Below are positions 34,901-46,900 of a stretch of 64,000 nucleotides of DNA, in pieces (the stretch's first letter is position 1; each line of letters starts with the position of its first letter). The translations under genes and the position numbers were made by a program. The stretch comes from Paraescarpia echinospica (Eukaryota > Annelida > Polychaeta > Sabellida > Siboglinidae). Location of the stretch: contig CM034534.1 in NCBI GenBank assembly GCA_020002185.1, positions 37,989,882-38,053,881 on the forward strand. Reading direction: 5' to 3'. The notes beneath the pieces are model-generated. The model did not search any database. It was given only the letters and a program-made list of their open reading frames with translations, and was not told the DNA's origin.

Positions 34901-37900
34901 AGGAAATGGTGCACAAAATGGAATGAGAGCATATTAGGAAGTCGAACAAAATGGAAGCGTAGTACAACTGTGAAACATAATTAAGGATTCATATGTGTAA
35001 AAATTACAACAACGAGTTTGTTATGTTTCAGTGTTTTATGTACGGAAGGAATGATCTAGAAAACAATATTCAATCCTTCAACATGCCTCTCTCCCAGTCT
35101 CTTGTTTGAAATCGTTTATTTTCTGCATGTATCACTTCACTTATAAACTGGAACTTGCAAGTTGATGAATTGTTGTCTAGGAAAATAACAACTGCAATAT
35201 TGTATATTTTGTATTCTTTGTCACTACTGTCACAATTTGTCCTGTAAAATTGCTTGCATTACTAACTTCCTTGTCATCACCTAGTATCTGCCACAATACT
35301 TTTTTGTTGGTTGAGATTCAAATGCATCACAGTAACAGTTAGATAATTTCATTTGTAATATACACAATGTCCAGTTATTATTCAGTTGAGATTTAGTTAA
35401 CTTTGTGTGGTTGTCATTTCAGATTGCCTTCGGTCTTGTTGACCGGTTGCTTGAGGCAGCATCTCATGCTTCGTTTTCCTTCACTACCCATTGTGTTGAT
35501 GTCATACTGAGTCCAGAGAATCCCATACTGCAGGTGAATGAACTTACATTTCTTGGCTTTTATATATTTTGTCACATGTGTAACCTGTTGTAATGAATGT
35601 ATGTTTTCAGACATTGTATATGTTTGAGACACCCTAAAACTCATGATATGTGTGTATTCCGAGTTTTAATCACTGTATGTAATTGAACACCCTAAAATGA
35701 ACTGGTATGGTCTATAAAAGATGTATTCAGTGCGTAACAATTTGCGTACGTCACAATTCAAATTTTGCGCGTGACGTCCGTCAAGCTTTGCCATTGCTAA
35801 CAATGTTGATAATAGCTATATATGTGAATTACATTACTATTGCTGCATGACATCTCATAAACCAAACGTTCCTGTCTACAGTTGTCACTTTAGGAACTTT
35901 GCTATATGTTTTTGTTATAAAAAAAACTTTTGTGGCTCAAATTTCAATGAGATATACCGCGGATTATACAAACACAGACATTTGTTTTTTGATGGCTTGA
36001 TGGGGCTTTTGCAGGGCAACAGGTCATGTCACGAATAACATGAATAGGTCATTTGCATTATGTGTATCAAGCTTCTCGTTTCGTAACAAAATGATGCTGG
36101 TGACATCTACAATTTTCACACTCCAGACATACCTGGATACATTTGCGGAAGCTGCTCAGAGTCCATACGGATGTCTCCTGGTGGCAGGTAAGGTCGCCGT
36201 AGCAACCAAGAAATGGTGGGAACTGGGCGCCTTAGAGTTGGTCCTACTACCCCTGCTGTTGAGCGAGCTGACGACTAGTGCATCCAGGGATATCGCTGTA
36301 TTTCTCCCCATCACTAGTCCAAAGGTAGGTGACCTCGGATGTGTGATATGTTTTAATTGTCTCCTAGATGTCTGCACCGTGGTTAGGTCATAATAAAATA
36401 CCCGGTTTCTCATCAGAACTTTGTCAAAAAGTAAATGAGGAATACATTTTTAGTGTGTTGATGGAGGTGTTATGTTAACTACTCTCAACTATCAACAACT
36501 TAAGACAGAGCATATTTCTTACAAGCGAAATGGTAGACACATTTATTTGGCCTGTCATGAATCATAGTTTTTGATTGTTGTATTAAATGTGTGTGGTGAT
36601 GAGAATCCTAGAATACAGTCCAAGATTGACGGTGTTATTTGGCCTAAATGGAATATATATACTGGGTATATATATATATGTGGAGTTGCACAATACTGGG
36701 CCAAATTGGTGTCCTGTAACTTACGCTATATTTACCCCATAACCAGCTTCTTTGTGGACAGTTCCTGTTGATAACATTTGTGCTGTATCTTCGACACAAA
36801 AAACACATCCTGCCTGTTTATTTTTGTTGTGGAAAATTGTGGTTGTGGTGGATAACGTAAGTTAGTGTCCACCATTTCAGGCCCATAGTGCTCTGATCAT
36901 TCTTAACATTTTAAGTCTTGGTTGGATTCTGATGAGATACTGGCATACATCAGTCAAACAAATTTAGATTTCTGAAGGGTTTCACATTCTCATTTTATGT
37001 TAGTTAAAAGACACCATATAACATACATCATGCACTTCGACTACGTACACTTGGCATTGTGCCACATAACAGTGAGTAAAGAGATGTTATCTTCATCTTT
37101 AATTTTAGGTGTAGATGTATCAAAACTACCATCTAAGACAGTTTTTTCATTTATTTTAAGCACTTTTTGTTTTTGGGGTTCATGTTCTCCTTTGTTGGCC
37201 CAGTATTGTGCTTCACCTGATATGTATATATATATAATACTGGAACTGAGTATACATTGATCAGGTCTATTGTACTTGTTTATCAAAATGTTCTTTTACT
37301 ATCTTTTTTGCGTGTCTAGGTTTCTCACAGGCTTCTATCTTTTTTGCGTGTCTGTAGGTTCCTCACAGGCTTCTGTCTTTTTTGTGTGTTTGTAGGTTTC
37401 CCACAGGCTTCTGTCTTTTTTGCGTGTCTGTAGGTTCCTCACAGGCTTCTGTCTTTTTTGCGTGTCTGTAGGTTCCTCACAGGCTTCTGTCTTTTTTGCG
37501 TGTCTGTAGGTTCCTCACAGGCTTCTGTCTTTCCAACTGGTACAAGACATTGAAGTGTGCGTCCTCTGTGGACCCACCCCATCTCTGGCTCAACTCGAGA
37601 GAGAGGTAGGCTGTGTCAGCTGTGGTAGACACTAGACTTCTGTAGTATATGTGTGTCACTGTACAGTATACAGTATTTACCGCATATTTTATACGGTACG
37701 CTATACTGTTTTTTCATTATACACGAAATTCCGGAATCGATGGTTTGAACATTCACAAAAGAAAAATCCATTTTGCATAGTCGACATTCAAACAAACTGA
37801 AGGAAGAATTATACACATATAGCATCGTTACATACAGTTTTAAACACATTCATTGTTTGGTTCTCTGCTAGATGTAATGACATGCGCAGTGTGTGGCTAG

Positions 37901-40900
37901 TCTTGGATTTTGGTTCGTATTCGGTAACTTCTACATTACTTGGGAATATTTAACCATTATTAGTTGATGATGTAGACATATCGTCAGAAATACCGGTTTG
38001 GCTGAATAAAAACGGTTTCAGAACCGATTCACCGGTATATGGTACACCGTGCTAGTAGATGCAGTTGAATATATCAAGGAACAGAAACCATCTTGAATCT
38101 CAAGAATCACATTGTAATGATTTTTATACAGTACAGATTTTTTTTTCTGTGTGAATTCTGCTATATGAATTTTAATACAGACTTGCTTCAAATATAAAAA
38201 TCCTGCTTATGCACATATTTTCATCAGACAAGTATGAATGAATGTGAGTGATGACATTACAGCAGTTGAAGAACAAATACTTGTGATGCGAGGCAATTTT
38301 GAACAAAAGGCAGCATATTTTGTTTGACGTAGGTATATTTAGGCAATAATAAAAGCCTGGCAGATGGCTACACTTGAGCAGAATAGGAACGGGCTGGTTA
38401 ATCAATAAAAAATTAAATATTGATTTATGTAGAATTTTAAGTCCAAAATTGATTTCAACCAAGAAATTGTATCCTGTTGAATTTTGGTTCATTATGCCTT
38501 GTTGCATACGCTGTTTTCCATTTAATTTTGGCAATGCTGTACAGCGTGAGGTGCCATTTTGTAGTGATAATACAATAAGACATTGTTTTGTTATTATAAT
38601 ACATGTACTGGCAATATTGTTTTTGGAAGATTTTGCATCAACAATTCCAAAACAAACAGTATCTAGTGTGAGTATAGTAAATTGATTTGCCTTTTAAAAT
38701 AAACATGCATACATGTTATATTTAGATTTTTTCTTTGTGATGTTTTGTCGGCTTACAAAGCAAAATGAAAATACCCAAAAAAGATCAACAATTTAATTAA
38801 TCTTTCGTGTCATCTTGTTTGTAGGTGGAACGTTTCTGGAGATCTTCGGTTGAATCGCTAAAGTGTATTCTTCGGCAACATCCTAGTAATATTCCCAATT
38901 CTGTCGTCCTTGACGAAAACATGCTGGGGTAGGATAGATATTTGTCTTTCTCTTCTTTTTGTATCAAATATATTTTTACAGATTTAAAACATTACACATT
39001 AGATAAAATACTATATTTCATATTTGGTATATTTTTGTGTCTTGGTTAAAAGCCTTATGGTGGACTGTGGAGGAAATTTTTTTTTTAAATTGTGCATACG
39101 TGATAAGTGTTTACCATAAAAATTTTCATCTTGGATTGTTGAGAGAATATGTGTCATAACGAGTATCTATTGTTAAATGTAGTTCAGTTGGGATGTTGAA
39201 ATATCACTGGTAGTGTTCTGTCGTAGGTTCTTATTGGTTAATGTGTCTACTCATCGATGTTTGTCGTCTCTGGAAGGCCACAACGCTGACATCAGAAGAC
39301 ATGGTAATTAGCATCTAACATTTGAATACTAAACTTCAGACATAGAATTTCACTGTGTATGTACATTGGAAATGATAGAAAGATCATCTTACCTGTGAGA
39401 TGGTAAGTGGATAGTTATATCCAGGTAATTACCATAATATCTTATGATTCTGTACTCTTGGTATAAGGAATCTTGATACAGTCACGCCTCGTTATAACGC
39501 GCCCCGTTATAACGCGGATTCGGTTATAACGCGGTCGGTCGTGGACCCCGAATTTCTGCCGCCAGGGGGGAAATGGGCGCTATGACAAACTATATTAACA
39601 CGGTAATAACTGTCAATTGTTTTATGTGAAGTTATCCCCGTCTTTGTCCACGGCATGTGTATGTTGAAAGACTAGTTGGCGGACAATAAATTTAACGTTG
39701 ACGTACAACTGCAACGAATCAAGTGTGAGGCACGTCACTACGTTGCCGTTGTTTATTCTGCACTGCCAATTAATGCTATCAAAGTTTCTTTGACTATAAT
39801 TATGGTCAGTTTTAACTTTAGGAACAGTAAATGTGGAGCGAAGTATTGTTTGTTTTGCGCCGACATCAAACGAATCGTTTCCAATCTGCTAGTCATGCTC
39901 ATGGCTTCCGCGGATCGCCAGTTCGCCTAGTTTCGGCGCCGGGCGGCTTGTAAAGTGTAATTGAAATTCACAAATACGCCTTGCTTAAGAATGGGTTAAA
40001 TACGTTTTAATACAGCTTAGTAGGCAAGATCAGTAAGCTAACATTGCGTAACAAATATTAGCTTTTCGCTGCGATGAACGCAAAGCTACTGCCTGTACTG
40101 GTGCGCCAAAATATTAATTCGTCAACCTCATATGAATTGGTAAATCGTAATATTGTTCGGCACGGTAAATGTGCTATCTAAATTGGTATTTTGATATTGA
40201 TTGAAAGACGAAGTTAAGCCAATTGTGAGCGTACTTATAGATTTAAATTCTTAATCAACTCTAACACAGCGTTTCTCAAATCATGTGCGTATTCGGCTGC
40301 TGAGTGCCAGGTCATTATTTTAGATATTACGTCAACGGTACCATATTATCGTTCAGTTGACCGTGGCTTGTTGGTCCGTTGTTTATTTAAAAACGGTACA
40401 CAATTCATGTATTTTATTCAGTTCAACAGTGTACGACATTTAAACAGACTACACACTGACATTGGCTGGCAGTTTAATAAGCTTCATAAACTGCGTATAG
40501 ACTGCGCGACGTGCACACTTTGGTTGGCATCGATGGCGTTCTTCGTGCAGCAGCGATGTCGGTCGTCGTCGTAGCGCCCCTGACGGCAGATATGGGAACG
40601 CGCCTCGTTTATAACGCGGATTCATTTCGTGGACCCCGACTACCGCGTTATAACGAGGCGCGACTGTATAAGGAATGTACAGAATGACTTTAATATTCTT
40701 GTTCTGGCCTGTACCAATGGAAGTGGGGAGCATTGGTCGCACGGTAGAGTGCTGGACTGCCGCCGTTTCAAAACTTAAGCAATTTCATTCACCTAATTTT
40801 GCCTGTGTCTTTCAGAAAAGACAGTAAAAGCCATAGGTCCCTTCTGTCTTGTGGCTATGTCAGGACAAGTAGAAGATCCTACACAGGAAGTGAATGTGTA

Positions 40901-43900
40901 ACTTGCCATGGACTCACAGAGTGGTGGTCTCTGTCTCTAACCCACTGGATCTTGCTCCCGATCAGGCGTGTGAGAGACGCCGAGCGGGCAGTGTATACAG
41001 TATATACACTGTATCATTGGACCTGCTAGGTCCTATATGAATGTACCTACTTACATATATAAATGGATGTAAGTAACATTGGATATAGGAACAGTTTGAC
41101 CAAGTCCTGACATGTTCCTTATAGCGTGAGTCCCTTGTAAATGAATTTTGTAAACTTTTTTAGTCACCTTGGAGGCATGCCAGTTAATTTCACACTTCTA
41201 AGTGAAGTTTAGAAGTTAGTATGTTTTTAATAAACTAAGAGAATGGTTACTTATAAGCCCATCAATCCATCATGTCTACCTGACTGCTGTGTTACTGTAA
41301 ATGTAAACTATAATATAGTTTGTAAGTTTGTCTCATTTAGGGAAAGTGATGAGTTCAGCAAGGAGGAAGGAAGTGCTGGAGAGTTTCTACCGGACCGTTG
41401 TGGGACAACTCTGGCCCTCCCCTGGGCTGGAGACAATTGACACTGGTAAGACAACTCTGGCCCTCCCCTGGGCTGGAGACAATTGACACTGGTAAGACAA
41501 CTCTGGCCCTCCCCTGGGCTGGAGACAATTGTCACTGGTAAGACAACTCTGGTCCTCCCCTGGGCTGGAGACAATTGACACTGGTAAGACAACTCTGGTC
41601 CTCCCCTGGGCTGGAGACAATTGTCACTGGTAAGACAGCTCTGGCCCTCCCCTGGGCTGGAGACAATTGACACTGGTAAGACAACTCTGGCCCTCCCCTG
41701 GGCTGGAGACAATTGACACTGGTAAGACAACTCTGGCCCTCCCCTGGGCTGGAGACAATTGACACTGGTAAGACAACTCTGGTCCTCCCCTGGGCTGGAG
41801 ACAATTGACACTGGTAAGACAGCTCTGGCCCTCCCCTGGGCTGGAGACACTTGACACTGGTAAGACAACTCTGGCCCTCCCCTGGGCTGGAGACACTTGA
41901 CACTGGTAAGACAGCTCTGGCCCTCCCCTGGGCTGGAGACAATTGTCACTGGTAAGACAGCTCTGGCCCTCCCCTGGGCTGGAGACAATTGACACTGATA
42001 ACACAGCTCTGGCCCTCCCCTGGGCTGGAGACAATTGACACTGGTAAGACAACTCTGGCCCTCCCCTGGGCTGGAGACAATTGACACTGGTAAGACAACT
42101 CTGGCCCTCCCCTGGGCTGGAGACAATTGACACTGATAACACAGCTCTGGCCCTCCCCTGGGCTGGAGACAATTGACACTGGTAAGACAACTCTGGCCCT
42201 CCCCTGGGCTGGAGACAATTGACACTGGTCAGACAACTCTGGTCCTCCCCTGGGCTGGAGACAATTGACACTGGTAAGACAGCTCTGGCCCTCCCCTGGG
42301 CTGGAGACAATTGACACTGATAAGACAACTCTGGCCCTCCCCTGGGCTGGAGACAATTGACACTGATAAGACAGCTCTGGCCCTCCCCTGGGCTGGAGAC
42401 AATTGACACTGGTAAGACAACTCTGGCCCTCCCCTGGGCTGGAGACAATTGACACTGGTAAGACAGCTCTGGCCCTCCCCTGGGCTGGAGACAATTGACA
42501 CTGATAACACAGCTCTGGCCCTCCCCTGGGCTGGAGACAATTGACACTGGTAAGACAACTCTGGCCCTCCCCTGGGCTGGAGACAATTGAAACTGGTAAG
42601 ACAACTCTGGCCCTCCCCTGGGCTGGAGACAATTGACACTGGTAAGACAACTCTGGCCCTCCCCTGGACTGGAGACAATTGACACTGGTAAGACAGCTCT
42701 GGCCCTCCCCTGGGCTGGAGACAATTGACACTGGTAAGACAACTCTGGCCCTCCCCTGGGCTGGAGACACTTGACACTGGTAAGACAGCTCTGGCCCTCC
42801 CCTGGGCTGGAGACAATTGACACTGGTAAGACAACTCTGGCCCTCCCCTGGGCTGGAGACAATTGTCACTGGTAAGACAACTCTGGCCCTCCCCTGGGCT
42901 GGAGACAATTGACACTGGTAAGACAGCTCTGGCCCTCCCCTGGGCTGGAGACAATTGACACTGATAACACAGCTCTGGCCCTCCCCTGGGCTGGAGACAA
43001 TTGACACTGGTAAGACAACTCTGGCCCTCCCCTGGGCTGGAGATAATTGACACTGGTCAGACAACTCTGGCCCTCCCCTGGGCTGGAGACAATTGACACT
43101 GGTAGACAACTCTGGCCCTCCCCTGGGCTGGAGATAATTGACACTGGTCAGACAACTCTGGCCCTCCCCTGGGCTGGAGATAATTGACACTGGTCAGACA
43201 ACTCTGGTCCTCCCCTGGGCTGGAGACAATTGACACTGGTAAGACGCCATTGCAAGGGATAAGAGACAGTGGTAGAACTCCATTATCAGAGATAAGTGAT
43301 AATTGTAGAACTCGGTTGTGAGAGATCAGTGACAATGGTAATAGGACATCAGTGTGGAGTCAATGAGGCAAGTGACGATGGTAAGATACAAGTGTCATGA
43401 AAAAGCGAGATATGTGACAATAGTAATACATCAGTTAGTTAGGTACTCCATAACATAATCCTGACCCTCTAAATGTTCATATATTCTGTGTCTGAAGAAC
43501 CTTTCATCAAAGCTTTATAGTTGACAGTGCAGTACAACTTGAATTTCCAGATTGCATACTAGAATAGTAACCTGGTTCCTGTTTTCTCTAATATCACTTC
43601 AGAACAACAGTTGATTAACACAGAGTATGAAGTAATATACCTACAGGAAACCCTGGTAGAGTGGGATGTTAGTAATATTAGTATTGCTGACCAACTATTG
43701 CAATTATTATTCTACTTTTATAAATTATTTATATTCTTTAATTAATATCCTTGAGGATTCCACATCAGAGACTGTCTTGTGATGGTTGTTGTTGGCTTTC
43801 TCAGTGTGTGTCCAATCCAACCCCACTTTCTCCTCAGGATCTGCTTGGTGACATGTTCTTGGCTAGTCCTTTCCCATAGCTCCTCGTTTCTGATTTTATC

Positions 43901-46900
43901 GTGCCATTTTATGCGTAGAATTCTTTGCAGACATCGGTTAAGGAAAGTCTGGGTTTTGCCTAATGTTGTTTTTGTCATTCTCCATGTTTCAGAGCCATAT
44001 GACAATACTGGTTTTATGTTAAAATCCTGATTTTGTTGGTGTTTTTAATTTTTGTGGAATTCCAGATATTTTTTTAGTATCAGGAATGCTGTCCATGCCT
44101 TGCCCACTCTTGCTGTAACATCTGCCTCTGTACAACCTTGTTTGTCTATCATGCTCCATAAGTAGGTAAATGAACCCACTTCCTCCAAGGGCTCTCCTCC
44201 TGCTGTAATTGGGTTGTCATTCCTACCGTGTATTGTCATGATCTTGGTTTTGCCTCTGTTGATCTTCAGACCTGTCATTGCAGATGTTGATTCCAAAAAT
44301 GTAATTTTGTCCTGCATCTGTTGATGGGTGTGAATGTGGTAGTAGTGCCAGGTCATCAGAAAAGTCCAAGTCCTCCAGCTGAATCAGTGGTGTCCACTGT
44401 ATGCCATTTTGTCTCCCGTCCATGGTGGTCCTCATAATCGACTAGATTGAACAGGAAAGGTTACAGCAGGCATCCCTACCAAACCTGTCTTAACCTTGAA
44501 GCTATCTGACAGTCGGCCTCCATGCACCACCTGGCAAGACATTCCTTGCTAGGTGCTCTGGATCGCAGAGATTAACTATTCTGGAATGCCATAGTGTCTC
44601 ATCAGATTCCAGAGTGTCTGTCTGTCCACACTGTCAAATACTTTCTTATAGTCAATGAAATTTACATACAGTGGTGAGTTCCATTCCAACTCCTGTTCTA
44701 ATATGATACACAGATTAGCGATACGATCTGTGCAAGATCTATCCTGTCGAAAACTTGCTTGGTGTTCTCAGAGCTTTGCATCCACGGCTTCTTTCATCCT
44801 CTCTGATACCATTCTGTTCAGCACTTGTCCCGGGACTGATAGTAACATTATTCCTCTATATTTCTTGCGTTCTCTTTTATAATTTTTTTGAACATATTTA
44901 TGCTATATTTAATGTTTTACATGTAATTAGATTTTGTACAGCATTTTGAGCATTTAATTGGAAATTGTGCTTTATGAAAAAAAAAATTTTGTACAATGGA
45001 ATCTTACTATTAAGGTCACTATTGGGATTGGACAAAATTTACTTGAATAGCGAGGTGACCTTATTAGTGAGACTAACTTCCTATACTTCACTGTTATGGA
45101 AATAATTTGGGACTGTACTAGGGTGACCTTAATTGCAAGGTGGCTTTATTACAGAGGTGGCTGTAAAGCGAGGTTTAATTCTAATTATTGCCATATGTTT
45201 TGCCTGTTGCTGTTCACAGAAAGCTGCCCAGAGCTACACGAACAGTTGGTCCACCAGCCCAGGGAGTCGTACATCTGTACACCTACACACAAATGTTACT
45301 TCCTGTCCGCCGACGACCATCTCTTCTTTGCCCTCTACTTGCCTGCCATACCGACCTACGCCATGAGGTCAGTCACAACACCACATGGGTAGGGTGGTTG
45401 CATGTGCAGTTACCCATCCAGTTTTGGTCTGAAATTTTACCTAGTGCCAGTTCTCTTTACAACAGTCAGAGATTCCTTTGTCTTGTAACACCAGCGTATA
45501 TTTGCAGTCTCAATATGCGTATGTGTGCATTCCTGCTTGTTGTAATACTTCATTGTTCTGTCACTCATTCATTCGTCACTCACACCCACATACCGGGTAC
45601 CTTACATTTCATCCATCCACCTGTCACTTGTTCATTCGTTACTCATACCCATATACCGGGTACCTTACATTTCATCCATCCACCCGTCACTTGTTCATTC
45701 GTCACTCACACCCACATACCGGGTACCTTACATTTCATCCATCCACCCGTCACTTATTCATTCGTTACTCACACCCATATACCGGGTACCTTACATTTCA
45801 TCCATCCACCCATCACTTGTTCATTCATCACTCACACCCACATACCGGGTACCTTACATTTCATCCGTCCACCCATCACTTATTCATTCGTCACTCACAC
45901 CCACATACCGGGTACCTTACATTTCATCCATCCACCCATCACTTGTTCATTCGTCACTCACACCCACGTACCAGGTACCTTACATTTTATCCATCCACCC
46001 ATCACTTGTTCATTCGTCACCCACACCTACATACCAGGTACCTTACATTTCATCCAATCCACCCATCACTTGTTCATTCGTCACTCACACCCACATACCG
46101 GGTACCTTACATTTCATCCATCCACCCATCACTTGTTCATTCGTCACTCACACCCACATACCAGGTACCTTACATTTTATCCATCCACCCATCACTTGTT
46201 CATTCGTCACCCACATACCGGGTACCTTACATTTCATCCATCCTCCCATCATTTGTTCATTCATCACTCACACCTACATACCGGGTACCTTACATTTCAT
46301 CCAATCCACCCATCACTTGTTCATTCGTCACTCGCACCCACATACCGGGTACCTTACATTTCATCCATCCACCTGTCACTTGTTCATTCGTCACTCACAC
46401 CCACATACCGGGTACCTTACATTTCATCCATCCACCCATCACTTGTTCATTCATCACTCACACCCACATACCGGGTACCTTACATTTCATCCATCCACCC
46501 GTCACTTGTTCACTAACATCATCTATTTAAAATGTCTATGACTACCTGTCTTAATATGTGATATCTGTGTATTTGCACAATTTATCTTGATTGTTTCGTG
46601 TCGCAATATTACTTTCACATACACCTAATGAGAGCCAGTTATAAAAAAGAATTCTTCTTTAAAGAAGCTATATAGGTTATGTTAAATTTGTTGTAAATGT
46701 AGAAATTCAGAACTATGAATCTAGATATTAGTATGCTGACTTTGAGGCGCAGTAAGTGAATCTCCTCCCAGATGTCAAAGTCCACTCTCTTCTTTCTCTG
46801 CTCATTTGCATGCTTGGACCATTCACGTTTTATTTACCAGTTAGCGATGTATTAAAAAACTCAAGGATAGTTATCGAAGGTAAGTTTTTCAGTGGAAAAA

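Noticed and set aside
40720..40790. tRNA gene or tRNA-derived SINE head
   Set aside because: There is a faint A-box-like and B-box-like resemblance, but no cloverleaf pairing or clear anticodon arm could be made.
41308..43335. Several minus-strand open frames of 270-414 codons with [19 protein letters not shown] repeats
   Set aside because: They arise because the 46-bp unit lacks stops on that strand. The plus strand carries the FUZ exon 9 end, and the frames overlap each other in every phase.
45188..46541. Plus-strand open frames of 350 and 442 codons rich in [13 protein letters not shown]
   Set aside because: These are shadow frames over FUZ exon 10 and the 63-bp minisatellite; the genuine exon 10 frame stops soon after its donor.
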